Positions 1-6,926 are shown, counted from the stretch's first letter. The stretch: DNA of 21,640 nt from Lachnospiraceae bacterium UBA1778 (GCA_002315255.1 DCGM01000082.1:1-21640); one strand, 5' to 3'. The notes: generated by a model from the sequence alone, not told the origin. Numbers and translations: made by a program.

Positions 1-100
1 CAACACGTTTTGTCCTATATCTCGAAAATCAGTCTTTCTCAAAGATCAGATATTCATACTGCCCGAGGAGAAGATACATAGGGTCCCCAGTGAACCTACA

Positions 101-1681
101 CTACTCTAATTCCGCCTTCTCATCAAAATACATATTCATCGCGAACGTGAGCTGGAAATCAGGGTCGGTCGAAAGCTCCAGGAACTCGGTCTTTGAAGCG
201 ATTTCCGAAGCCTCCGCGAGAAGTTCGGGCGACACTGAGATAAGCTTCGCACCAGCGCCTGCTGCATTGCCGACCGCGCGGATTTTACCGGAAAGCTCGC
301 GCGGAAGAAGGCCGATCGCGAGCGCACTGTCAGGATTCATATAGGATCCGAACGCGCCGGCGAGGAGAACTTCCGAAATATCGTCATAAGTGATTCCGTA
401 ATGCTTCACGAGAAGCTCGATTCCGGCAGCAATCGCGCCCTTTGAGAGCTGAAGCTCACGGATATCCTGCTGTGTCAATGAAACCTGCTCCGAGAGACGG
501 ATTTCTTTCTGTTCAGGGTCTGCCGAGGGCTGAATACGGCCGCGGCGGTTTAATAATCCGAGCTCGATCGAGGCTGCGACAGCGTCAATGAGTCCCGATC
601 CGCAGATGCCGACAGGCTCCGCATCGTCGATCGTATGGCATTTCAATGCGCCGCCCTCAACGGAAACATGGTCGATCGCACCGGCGGACGCGCGCATACC
701 TTTCGAGATGTTCGCGCCTTCCAGCGCAGGGCCTGCAGCGGTTGCCGTCGAAAGGAGACGGTCGCGGTTTCCTAAGACGATCTCGCCGTTTGTGCCGATA
801 TCGATCATCAGCGTGACCGGTTCTTTTTTATGCATTCCAAGCGACAGCACGCACCCGACCGTATCCGCACCGACAAAGCCCGCGATATCTGGGATGGTAA
901 GAAACTCTGCATTCGGGAAAGCAGGGAAAAACCGGGAGGCCTGAGAGCGCATCGGCGGAATCGGTGTTTCGCCCATATTCTCTTCGCGTAATACTGCATT
1001 AAACGGGACTGCCGCGAGATTATCCGTAGGAATCCCTAAGAACAGCTGCTGCATCGCCGGATTGCCGACGAGCGCGATCGTCCGGACCATAGCTGAGAGA
1101 GTCTTCTCAATCTCAGGAAGGACCGACGCCTCCTCCGAAGTCTCCGGATCGGACTGCAGTTTATTCGGTTTCATCCGCTCTGAAAGCTCTTGAATACATT
1201 CTGCCATCAGGCACCGGAGCTGTTCCCGGACGCAGCGCAAAAGCGCGTCTTTGTCACCTTTCAAGGAGGCCTGGATTCGTGTCACGACATCCGCGCCGTA
1301 GGCGGTCTGGGCATTGATCGATGAGGCGGAAGCGAGGAGCTCGCCCCGCTCATTTAACAGAAAAACGACGACGGTGGTAGTGCCGAGATCCACCGCGAAC
1401 GATAAGGATTCAAAGGTATCAGATTTTGAAAGAAGCGGGTGCTCATAAGACGCTGTTTCGCGCTTCGCGACAAGCGTGACTGTCATATCCCGGTCAACGA
1501 CCGTATGGCAGGCGTAGACGAGCTCGTCATCGAGTTCCACGAGGCATTTTCCGCAGGAGCCGGAGCCGCCACAGGGCGCATCGAGCCCAAGTCCTGCCGC
1601 ACGGAGCGCTTTTAAAAGCGTCGTGCCGCTTTCTGCGGTAATGATTCGGTTTTCCGGCAGAACGGTAATCGTAAACGACAT
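101..1681 (-). CDS. RACo-type corrinoid-protein activator (2Fe-2S + ASKHA ATPase domain)
   Basis: This protein is predicted to re-activate corrinoid methyltransferase systems by ATP-dependent reduction of accidentally oxidised Co(II). I start it at the second in-frame Met (MSFTITV), because AAAGGA lies 7-8 nt upstream of it and the earlier Met has no such site; this gives 526 aa. Residues 1-75 are a plant-type ferredoxin domain with cysteines C37, C43, C46 and C58 (CGGSGSCGKC then AC). From about residue 92 comes the RACo/DUF4445 ASKHA region, with the phosphate-binding DLGTTT at 98-103 and a second IDIGTNGE motif near residue 300. The C-terminus (DPDF..TFAMNMYF) is family-typical. It is divergent from the corrinoid operon at 2227, its likely client. 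No frameshift or truncation is seen. The family assignment is firm; the exact client is inferred from position. Confidence 0.93.
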   Translation of the reverse strand: MSFTITVLPENRIITAESGTTLLKALRAAGLGLDAPCGGSGSCGKCLVELDDELVYACHTVVDRDMTVTLVAKRETASYEHPLLSKSDTFESLSFAVDLGTTTVVVFLLNERGELLASASSINAQTAYGADVVTRIQASLKGDKDALLRCVREQLRCLMAECIQELSERMKPNKLQSDPETSEEASVLPEIEKTLSAMVRTIALVGNPAMQQLFLGIPTDNLAAVPFNAVLREENMGETPIPPMRSQASRFFPAFPNAEFLTIPDIAGFVGADTVGCVLSLGMHKKEPVTLMIDIGTNGEIVLGNRDRLLSTATAAGPALEGANISKGMRASAGAIDHVSVEGGALKCHTIDDAEPVGICGSGLIDAVAASIELGLLNRRGRIQPSADPEQKEIRLSEQVSLTQQDIRELQLSKGAIAAGIELLVKHYGITYDDISEVLLAGAFGSYMNPDSALAIGLLPRELSGKIRAVGNAAGAGAKLISVSPELLAEASEIASKTEFLELSTDPDFQLTFAMNMYFDEKAELE

Positions 1682-1694
1682 ACGGAATCCTTTC

Positions 1695-1781
1695 AAAATA
1701 AGCTTGTGGCAGAAACTGCATTTAAAATAAGCCTAGGGAAGAAACTGCATCTAAAACATACCTAGGGCAGAAACCGCACTT
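1695..1781. repeat. Tandem array A, 3 x 29 bp
   Basis: There are three head-to-tail 29-bp units, at 1695-1723, 1724-1752 and 1753-1781. All share the core AGAAACTGCA (copy 3 AGAAACCGCA); copies 2 and 3 carry the palindrome CCTAGG, which copy 1 lacks. With the promoter called at 1789-1817, the array fills almost the whole 5' untranslated leader of the ASKHA gene. On the minus strand two units contain a start codon followed after five codons by TAG (GTG or ATG, x, TTT CTx CCC TAG), but without any ribosome site. Confidence 0.85.
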
Positions 1782-1788
1782 TATATCT

Positions 1789-1817
1789 ATTATAAGCGCT
1801 TTTCTCCGTTCTTTCAA
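1789..1817 (-). promoter_or_regulatory. Sigma-A promoter of the ASKHA activator gene
   Basis: Read on the minus strand, TTGAAA (1817-1812) is followed by a 17-bp spacer and a perfect TATAAT (1794-1789). The predicted start of transcription is near 1782, which leaves a leader of about 100 nt. It sits exactly between arrays A and B, so A is transcribed and B lies just upstream of the -35 element. Confidence 0.75.
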
Positions 1818-1822
1818 TCAAA

Positions 1823-1940
1823 AACCGACAGCCGTTTTCAGCCCTAAACCGACAGCCGTTTTCAGCTCTAAACAGAGAGCTATTCTCACACTAAACAGAC
1901 AACCATTTTCACCACAAACAGAAAGCCGTTTTTACTCCAC
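1823..1940. repeat. Tandem array B, about 5 x 22-24 bp
   Basis: The units begin at 1823, 1847, 1871, 1894 and 1917. Copies 1 and 2 are nearly identical (AACCGACAGCCGTTTTCAGC). Copies 3 to 5 decay progressively (AACAGACAACCATTTTCAC and similar). The period is close to two helical turns. The array starts 5 bp upstream of the -35 box of the ASKHA promoter, where repeated sites would face one side of the DNA. Confidence 0.8.
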
Positions 1941-1962
1941 ATCGACAGACATCTTCCGCCAG

Positions 1963-2067
1963 AAACAGCTTATCATTCACCCTACGATATTTTCAAAAAA
2001 CAGCTCATCATTTACCCTACGATATTTTCAAAAAACAGATTATCATTTACTATACGATATTATCAAA
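1963..2067. repeat. Tandem array C, 3 x 35 bp
   Basis: There are three contiguous 35-bp units at 1963-1997, 1998-2032 and 2033-2067, sharing TATCATTYAC and ACGATATTTTCAAA with a few mismatches; copy 3 is the most diverged. A fragment of a fourth copy may follow (AAATCATTAT). The array ends 13 bp before the -35 box proposed for the corrinoid operon. It is unrelated in sequence to arrays A and B. Confidence 0.85.
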
Positions 2068-2080
2068 AAATCATTATAGA

Positions 2081-2108
2081 TTTTACCGCCTAAATAAGGT
2101 AATATAGA
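2081..2108 (+). promoter_or_regulatory. Possible promoter of the corrinoid methyltransferase operon
   Basis: TTTTAC (2081-2086), a 16-bp spacer and TATAGA (2103-2108) are the best sigma-A-like pair upstream of the operon. It would give a leader of about 110 nt, with a small GGGGC-ATT-GCCCC hairpin near 2177-2189. The match is only moderate, so an activator bound at array C is a reasonable but unproven need. Confidence 0.4.
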
Positions 2109-2226
2109 ATTGATAGTGGATAAATGGCAGGAAAAGGCCGAATTATCATTTTCTGAAAGAGATGCCATGGACATGCGGGGCATTGCCCCTTAAGATATTA
2201 CGACGCGAACCAAAGGAGGAACAGTC

Positions 2227-2862
2227 ATGTTAGACAGCGAGAAACTCATGGAAGCCATGGGCGACTTAGATGAGGACACCGTCAAAGAAACATTGGACAA
2301 TGTTATGGCCGAGGGCGGAAGCGAGGCGCAGGCAGCGCTGGCAGCCTGCCAGAAGGGCATGGATATTGTCGGAAAGCGGTTCGAGGAAGGCGAGTATTTC
2401 GTCGGCGACCTGATTTATGCAGGCGAGCTGATGACGGATTCCGTAGAGATTCTGAAGGACGCGCTCGCGGGCGGAACCGGCGACGGGCAGCAGAAGACGA
2501 AGATGCTTCTTTGCACCGTACAGGCGGACCTTCATGACATCGGAAAGAATATCGTGAAGGCAATGCTCGAAGCGAACGGCTTTGACGTTCTCGATTTAGG
2601 CATTGATGTCGCTCCGGAGAAGGTGGTCGAGGCTGTTAAAGCGAATAATATTAAGATTGTGGCGCTTTCGGGCGTTCTCACGCTGGCGATCGATTCGATG
2701 AAGAAGACGATCGAAGCGTTAAAAGCAGCCGGACTGGACTGCAAGGTAATCATCGGCGGCGCTCCGGTTTCGGAAGAAGCGATGAAGATCACCGGCGCAG
2801 ACGAGTGGGCCTACAGCCCGCAGAAGACGGTCGATACCTGCAGAAAGTGGGCGGAAGAATGA
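2227..2862 (+). CDS. Corrinoid (B12-binding) methyl-carrier protein
   Basis: This 211-aa protein carries the methyl group on cobalamin between the two methyltransferases of the operon. Residues 1-85 form the helical cap domain typical of MtaC/MtbC/MtvC-like carriers. Residues 92-211 form the Rossmann-type B12 domain, with D101-x-H103-D-x-G106, where His103 is the expected lower cobalt ligand, then S148-G-V-L-T and the GG pair at 177-178. The length is normal for the family. A strong AAAGGAGGA lies 6 nt before the ATG. The stop codon overlaps the next start (ATGA), so the two genes are probably translationally coupled. The specific methyl donor cannot be read from this protein. Confidence 0.95.
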   Translation: MLDSEKLMEAMGDLDEDTVKETLDNVMAEGGSEAQAALAACQKGMDIVGKRFEEGEYFVGDLIYAGELMTDSVEILKDALAGGTGDGQQKTKMLLCTVQADLHDIGKNIVKAMLEANGFDVLDLGIDVAPEKVVEAVKANNIKIVALSGVLTLAIDSMKKTIEALKAAGLDCKVIIGGAPVSEEAMKITGADEWAYSPQKTVDTCRKWAEE

Positions 2863-3677
2863 TCATTGTCGGCGAGAAAATCAATGGCGCGATCCCGGTC
2901 GTAAAGAAAGCGATTGCGGAGCGCAATGAAAAGCCGATCCTCCGCCGGATCCGCATGCAGGAGGAAGCCGGCGCGGATTATCTCGATGTCGCGGCATCGA
3001 CGAGCCCGGAAGAGGAATATGACGCATTTGTCTGGCTTTTAGACGTGATTCAGAAAAACACGGAGCTCCCGCTCTGCATTGACAGCCCGAACCCGAAACT
3101 TTTGCGCCGGATTTTAGAGGAAGGCCTCGTGAAGAAGCCGGGACTCGTGAATTCGGTCAGCATGGAAGGCGAGAAATGCGACATCCTGTTCCCGGTTATC
3201 GCCGGAACAGAATGGGGAGTCGTCGGACTGACCTGCGATAATATCGGCATTCCGTCAGACGCAGAGAAGAAGTTCGAAATCGCGAAAGAGATCATTGACC
3301 GCGCTGATAAGGCCGGCATCCCGCGCTCGAAAGTATTTATTGACCCGTGCGTCATGGCGCTTTCGACGATGCCGACAGCGATGAAGGATTTCGAGGAGAG
3401 CATTCAGAAGATTCTCGCATATGCGCCGGAAGTCCATATGATCGGTGCAATTTCGAATATTTCCTTCGAAATGCCGGCCCGGAAATATGTGAATATGGGC
3501 TGCATGGCGTACGCGATTGCGGCCGGACTCGATTCCGCTATCGTCGACCCGTGCAATGAAGATATGATGGGCCTGATTTACGCGGCGGAAGCCTTGTCCA
3601 TGAAGGACAAGGGCGGACGGAAATATAACCGTGCCTACCGCCAGGGAAAATTCGGAAAGAAAGACGAAACAAAATAA
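2859..3677 (+). CDS. Methyltetrahydrofolate:corrinoid methyltransferase (pterin-binding, MeTr type)
   Basis: This 272-aa TIM-barrel enzyme is predicted to transfer the methyl group between the corrinoid protein and tetrahydrofolate, which makes it the MT II partner in the folate direction. I start it at the ATG overlapping the previous stop (MIIVGEKING), not at an upstream in-frame Met that would lie inside the corrinoid gene. Family marks are E6-K-I-N9 at the first strand, YLDVAAS (41-47), CIDSPNP (73-79) and GLTCDNIGIP, which resembles the pterin-binding pocket of AcsE and MtvA-like proteins. No good ribosome site is present, which fits coupled translation. Dihydropteroate synthase is related but is unlikely given the corrinoid neighbour. 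Confidence 0.9.
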   Translation: MIIVGEKINGAIPVVKKAIAERNEKPILRRIRMQEEAGADYLDVAASTSPEEEYDAFVWLLDVIQKNTELPLCIDSPNPKLLRRILEEGLVKKPGLVNSVSMEGEKCDILFPVIAGTEWGVVGLTCDNIGIPSDAEKKFEIAKEIIDRADKAGIPRSKVFIDPCVMALSTMPTAMKDFEESIQKILAYAPEVHMIGAISNISFEMPARKYVNMGCMAYAIAAGLDSAIVDPCNEDMMGLIYAAEALSMKDKGGRKYNRAYRQGKFGKKDETK

Positions 3678-3699
3678 GCTTTAAGAAACGGAGAAGATT

Positions 3700-4872
3700 A
3701 TGGAAGGAAAGGAACTTCAGGCGTACCGTGTCGGCCTGTTCCGTGACGCGGCCCGTTTTATCAAAAACGAACGCATCCCCTATTTTGCGAACGTCGTTAC
3801 CTGGAAGGTGTTCGACGCCGGCCATACGCTTGACGAAGCCATGACGGATTTCGACGTCATGAAAGAGTGCGTCGTCCACTTTTTAGACAATTATCCGTGT
3901 GACGGCCTCATGGACACCGGCATCCGGAACCAGTTCAATGTTACCGAGACGTTCGGCTCTCAGGGCTATTACTATTATGACAAAGAATGCGTCGGCATCA
4001 AAGACCATGCGACCTGCACGGTGGATACGCTGATGGACTATATCGCGGACGAGGACCGCTATGTCTGGGAAAAAGTGCTTCCGGAGAAATACGGCGACGA
4101 ATGGTATCAGAAGTCGAAGGAGACCTGGAAGAAGACATTCAAGGCGTACATGGACTATACGATGTTCATTGTGAAGATGGGAAGCCTGACCGGAAAGACC
4201 TACGGCATTCCGTCGCTCGCGCCGAACAACCCGATGTCCGGCACGATCAGCTTCGCTGTGGAGGAGATGGTCGCAAACCTCCTCGGCATCAAGCAGATGT
4301 CGCTTGCAATGCGCCGGAACCCGGAGAAGCTTGATGAGTTCATTAAGGCGTGGGACGATAAAAAAATCCAGCCGGTCATTGAAAAGATCAAAAACGGGAA
4401 AGGCCCGAACTATAAATACTGCTTCGATGCTTCCGTCATCATGCTGTCGCATAATATTATGAGCCCGTCGCAGTTTGAACGGTTCTACTGGCCGCATTTA
4501 GAGGAGCTTCTGAAGGCGTACGAAGAGAAGGATATGAACATCCGAATCTTCACGGAAGGCTCGATCCTCCGGTTTGCCGATTATTTCAAGGATTTCAAGA
4601 AGGGCACGCTGACGTTCCATATCGAAAACGACGACCCGTACGAATTCCGTGAGAAGCTTCCGAATATCGCGATCATGGGCGGCATGACGACCGCAATGAT
4701 GGCGAACGCCACTCCGGACGAGTGCGTGAAATATGCCGAGCAGCTTTGCAATGACCTCGGCAAAGAGGGCGGCTTCATCCTTTCCGAAGGAAAGATGGTT
4801 TCCTACCGGAACGATGCAAAAGCTGAGAACGTGAAGGCAGTCGCGGAGTTTATGCGCGATTACCGCCACTAA
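3700..4872 (+). CDS. UroD-family corrinoid methyltransferase (MT I candidate)
   Basis: This 390-aa protein belongs to the uroporphyrinogen decarboxylase-like superfamily that includes MtaA, MtbA and the O-demethylase methyltransferases. In this operon it is the likely enzyme that takes the methyl group from the primary substrate. Seen motifs are the Pro/Gly-rich loop at 169-181 (GIPSLAPNNP), FTEGS at 284-288 and LTFHIENDD at 304-312. The last sits where MtaA/MtbA carry a His-x-Cys zinc motif; here the Cys position is Glu. This argues against a coenzyme-M-type enzyme and is closer to O-demethylase-like members. The 22-nt gap before it contains an AGAAACGGAGAAG ribosome site. The substrate is unknown; a methoxylated aromatic or another methylated compound is inference. 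A genuine haem-pathway UroD is unlikely from context. Confidence 0.85.
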   Translation: MEGKELQAYRVGLFRDAARFIKNERIPYFANVVTWKVFDAGHTLDEAMTDFDVMKECVVHFLDNYPCDGLMDTGIRNQFNVTETFGSQGYYYYDKECVGIKDHATCTVDTLMDYIADEDRYVWEKVLPEKYGDEWYQKSKETWKKTFKAYMDYTMFIVKMGSLTGKTYGIPSLAPNNPMSGTISFAVEEMVANLLGIKQMSLAMRRNPEKLDEFIKAWDDKKIQPVIEKIKNGKGPNYKYCFDASVIMLSHNIMSPSQFERFYWPHLEELLKAYEEKDMNIRIFTEGSILRFADYFKDFKKGTLTFHIENDDPYEFREKLPNIAIMGGMTTAMMANATPDECVKYAEQLCNDLGKEGGFILSEGKMVSYRNDAKAENVKAVAEFMRDYRH

Positions 4873-4888
4873 GGGAAAGGAGAATCAG

Positions 4889-5026
4889 ATGGATAAGAAT
4901 AATTACCCGTATGCATCCTATCCGAAGGGATTTAATAAGCTCGCGAAGGACATTCTGCCCTTCTTTATGCTTCCGATGAAGAAGCTCATGATGCGGCTTT
5001 TGGTCGTCATTTTAAAGGACGGCTGA
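4889..5026 (+). CDS. Small 45-aa basic/hydrophobic protein, function unknown
   Basis: A 45-codon ORF begins 16 nt after the UroD-family gene with a strong AAAGGAGAA ribosome site 6 nt before its ATG. The product starts MDKNNYPYASYPKGFNKLAK and has a Lys/Met-rich hydrophobic C-terminal half (ILPFFMLPMKKLMMRLLVVI), which could be an amphipathic or short membrane-associated helix. It has no Cys or His, so metal binding is unlikely. Its codon use (GCG, CCG, AAG, CTT) matches its neighbours. I do not recognise a family. Position suggests an accessory subunit or membrane tether of the methyltransferase complex; this is inference only. No convincing terminator follows it. Confidence 0.6.
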   Translation: MDKNNYPYASYPKGFNKLAKDILPFFMLPMKKLMMRLLVVILKDG

Positions 5027-5084
5027 GGCGGCGTTCCGGAAGGCCGGCTCCCGCGGGATTCACTCCACAAAACGGCGGTGGGCA

Positions 5085-5113
5085 TTGACAGAAGCCGGAA
5101 AAAAGATTAAGAT
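5085..5113 (+). promoter_or_regulatory. Sigma-A promoter of the leader/NifX-FKBP unit
   Basis: A perfect TTGACA (5085-5090), a 17-bp spacer and TAAGAT (5108-5113) predict a start near 5120. The leader of about 180 nt before the large gene contains a translated-looking 19-codon ORF and an intrinsic terminator. Confidence 0.8.
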
Positions 5114-5143
5114 AAAAGCATAGTAGGAAAGGAGGAATTGCTT

Positions 5144-5203
5144 ATGAACAATACCTCATTCGTCCGCACAGCGGGCATTTCCCTATGCCAGCGCTTCATG
5201 TAA
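5144..5203 (+). CDS. 19-aa leader peptide upstream of an attenuator
   Basis: The ORF encodes MNNTSFVRTAGISLCQRFM and stops at TAA 5201-5203. It has a near-perfect AAAGGAGGA ribosome site 7 nt before the ATG, stronger than that of most full genes here, so translation is very likely. It lies entirely between the promoter at 5085-5113 and the terminator hairpin at 5225-5258, the layout of a leader peptide that couples translation to transcription termination. The single Cys (codon 15) near the end, in an LCQR context, is suggestive because the controlled protein is very Cys-rich, but one codon is weak evidence for the effector. The last codons can pair with the RNA just after the stop: CGCTTC 5192-5197 with GAGGCG 5207-5212. 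I do not know a named family. Confidence 0.7.
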   Translation: MNNTSFVRTAGISLCQRFM

Positions 5204-5224
5204 ATTGAGGCGTTTATTATATTT

Positions 5225-5258
5225 GTTCGCACTTTCGAAAGAAGGTGCGAACTTTTTT
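5225..5258 (+). terminator. Intrinsic terminator (attenuator) before the NifX-FKBP gene
   Basis: A 12-bp stem (GTTCGCACTTTC / GAAGGTGCGAAC, one G-U pair) closes a GAAA tetraloop and is followed by six T. It stands 21 nt after the leader stop and 41 nt before the next start codon, so transcripts must read through it to express the gene. An outer 8-bp pairing, AGGCGTTT (5208-5215) with AAACGCCT (5265-5272), flanks it. I could not find a clean competing antiterminator for the 5' arm. Confidence 0.85.
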
Positions 5259-5299
5259 GAGAGAAAACGCCTGGCGGCAGTAAGAATAAGGAGAAGGTT

Positions 5300-6181
5300 A
5301 TGAGATTTGCGATTACGTATGACGGAAACGGTAATGTTTTTCCGCACTTTGGAAGAACGGAGCAGTTTAAGCTTTATGAGGTTTCGGACGGCGAAGTCGT
5401 CTCTTCCGAGATTGTGAGCACGGACGGCGTCGGTCATGAGGCGCTGGCCGGATTTTTAGCGGATGCGAACATCGATGTTCTGATCTGCGGCGGCTTAGGC
5501 GGAGGCGCGCAGGCTGCGCTTTCGGAAGCAGGAATCCTCGCGATTTCAGGCGCAGAGGGCAATGCGGATGACGCCCTTCAGGCGTTTTTAAACGGCGAGC
5601 TTCAGTCGCAGGGAGTCAACTGCGATCACCACGAGGAAGAGGAGGAAGACTCCGAATGTGGCGGTGATTGCGGCGGTGAATGCGGCGGAAACTGCGGAAG
5701 CTGCGGCGGTGGCTGCCCGGGCTGCGGCGGCGCATCGGAAATCATTTTAGAAGGCCCGAACGCCGGAAAAACGGTTTCGGTCCATTATCGCGGTACCTTC
5801 AATGACGGCACGCAGTTTGATTCGTCATATGACCGGAACGAGCCGCTGACGTTCCTGTGCGGCGCGGGAATGATGATCCCGGGCTTCGATAAGGCGGTCG
5901 TAAACATGAAGGTCGGAGAGAGCATGGATATCCACCTTTCGCCGGAAGAAGCATATGGAATGCCGGACCCGCGGAACATCATCACGGTCGAATATGATAA
6001 GCTTCCGGGCTCTGAGAAGCTTTCTGTCGGTCAGCAGGTCTATCTTTCAAACGGCGCCGGCCGCCCGTTCCCGGTGAAGGTTACGGCGATGGATGACGAA
6101 ACGATCACCTTCGACGCGAACCACGAGATGGCGGGAAAAGAATTGAACTTCCATATTGAGGTTGTAGAGATCGCGGAGTGA
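5300..6181 (+). CDS. NifX-like domain / Cys-rich linker / SlyD-like FKBP prolyl isomerase fusion
   Basis: This 293-aa protein has three parts. Residues 1-105 match the dinitrogenase iron-molybdenum cofactor (NifX/NifB-type) fold, with MRFAITYDGNG at the start, PHFGR at 15-19 and DVLICGGLG at 59-67. Residues 108-142 form an acidic, Cys-rich linker, with seven Cys between C120 and C142 in the pattern CxxxCxxxCxxxCxxCxxxCxxC and HH plus a run of Glu before it. Residues 145-293 are an FKBP domain of SlyD type, with VHYRGTFNDGTQFDSSY, PGFDKAV and the closing NHEMAGKELNFHIEV. The probable role is a metal or metal-cluster binding chaperone with peptidyl-prolyl isomerase activity, in the cytoplasm since no signal peptide is present. 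The start is supported by AAGGAGAAGG before the ATG. Control by the attenuator at 5144-5258 is inferred. Confidence 0.88.
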   Translation: MRFAITYDGNGNVFPHFGRTEQFKLYEVSDGEVVSSEIVSTDGVGHEALAGFLADANIDVLICGGLGGGAQAALSEAGILAISGAEGNADDALQAFLNGELQSQGVNCDHHEEEEEDSECGGDCGGECGGNCGSCGGGCPGCGGASEIILEGPNAGKTVSVHYRGTFNDGTQFDSSYDRNEPLTFLCGAGMMIPGFDKAVVNMKVGESMDIHLSPEEAYGMPDPRNIITVEYDKLPGSEKLSVGQQVYLSNGAGRPFPVKVTAMDDETITFDANHEMAGKELNFHIEVVEIAE

Positions 6182-6264
6182 TTTTTAAAGCGTAGACGGA
6201 TTATTCAGAAATCGCAGACGGAGAAAAAGCCGGGCGACAGCCCGCCATAAAGATAGAGGTTACA

Positions 6265-6849
6265 ATGTTCATTGAAACGGAAAGGCTGATTCTTCGCCCG
6301 TTCCTTGTGACGGACACGGAGGATGTGTTTGAATATCTCCACCATCCGGCGGTGCATTGCTTCGCCTGCATGGCGCTGAAAACGCCGGATGATGCGAAAA
6401 ATGAAATGAAAAACCGTGTGGGCGAAACCGAATATTATTTCGCCATTACGCTGAAAGAGACCGGAAAAGTGATCGGAGAAATCGACGCCTATCCGGAAGC
6501 GGGAGAGCCGCATGAGGGCGAGAGCGCGCCGAAAGACACCTTCAGCCCCTGCTGGATGCTCAATGCGGATTATCAGGGGAAAGGGTATGCCTACGAGGCC
6601 GCAGAGGCGTTCTTCGATTATCTCTTTACCCAAAAAGGCGCGCGCCGGATCTATGCTTTTACCGAGGATTACAACCGGCCAAGCCAGCATCTTTGCGAGA
6701 AGCTTGGAATGCGGCACGAAGGAACATTCGTCGAGTTCATTTCTTTCATCACGAACCCCGATGGGACTCCGCTCTATGAGAATACGCTCCAATATGCGAT
6801 TCTAAAACGCGAGTGGGAAAAACGAAAAGAAGAGACGAGACGGGGTTAG
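6265..6849 (+). CDS. GNAT N-acetyltransferase, RimJ/RimL-like
   Basis: This 194-aa protein is of the Acetyltransf_3 type. It opens with FIETERLILRPF, the usual N-terminal strand, and has IGEIDAYPE in the central sheet. The acetyl-CoA pyrophosphate-loop region DYQGKGYAYEAAEAFFDYLF (about 97-116) is followed by RRIYAFTEDYNRPSQHLCEKLGM, the conserved Asn and C-terminal helix. A GAGG ribosome site precedes the ATG. It follows the NifX-FKBP gene by 83 nt with no terminator between, so co-transcription is likely. The substrate (a protein N-terminus, amino sugar or antibiotic) cannot be told. Confidence 0.9.
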   Translation: MFIETERLILRPFLVTDTEDVFEYLHHPAVHCFACMALKTPDDAKNEMKNRVGETEYYFAITLKETGKVIGEIDAYPEAGEPHEGESAPKDTFSPCWMLNADYQGKGYAYEAAEAFFDYLFTQKGARRIYAFTEDYNRPSQHLCEKLGMRHEGTFVEFISFITNPDGTPLYENTLQYAILKREWEKRKEETRRG

Positions 6850-6890
6850 AACCCGGTAATGGATCAGAGACCGGAAAAAGATCTGAACAG

Positions 6891-6926
6891 AAAGACTCCT
6901 GGCAGGGAACTGCCAGGAGTCTTTTT
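6891..6926 (+). terminator. Strong intrinsic terminator after the GNAT gene
   Basis: A perfect 15-bp stem (AAAGACTCCTGGCAG / CTGCCAGGAGTCTTT) with a GGAA loop is followed by a T run ending at 6926. It lies between convergent genes and may also act on the leftward kinase transcript, although the T run on that strand is short. Confidence 0.93.

Noticed and set aside
24..103. In-frame extension of 23 codons after the TAG stop of the ASKHA gene, as if TAG were read through (pyrrolysine) in a methyltransferase locus
   Set aside because: An open stretch of this length is expected by chance, RACo proteins normally end here, and no pyrrolysine genes or MttB-type enzyme are in the window.
2124..2139. 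Sigma-54-like element (TGGCAGG then GGCC) upstream of the corrinoid operon
   Set aside because: The GG to GC spacing is one base short and the TTGC half is missing, so it does not match the strict sigma-54 consensus.
2162..2230. Small ORFs in the corrinoid operon leader (8 and 23 codons)
   Set aside because: There is no ribosome site before either start codon, and one of them runs into the start of the corrinoid gene by chance.
3883..4497. Leftward 204-codon open frame opposite the UroD-family gene
   Set aside because: It is an antisense shadow with no start signal and unnatural composition.
6223..6243. GC-rich CGGGC-GACA-GCCCG hairpin between the NifX-FKBP and GNAT genes as a terminator
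   Set aside because: The stem is only 5 bp and no T run follows.
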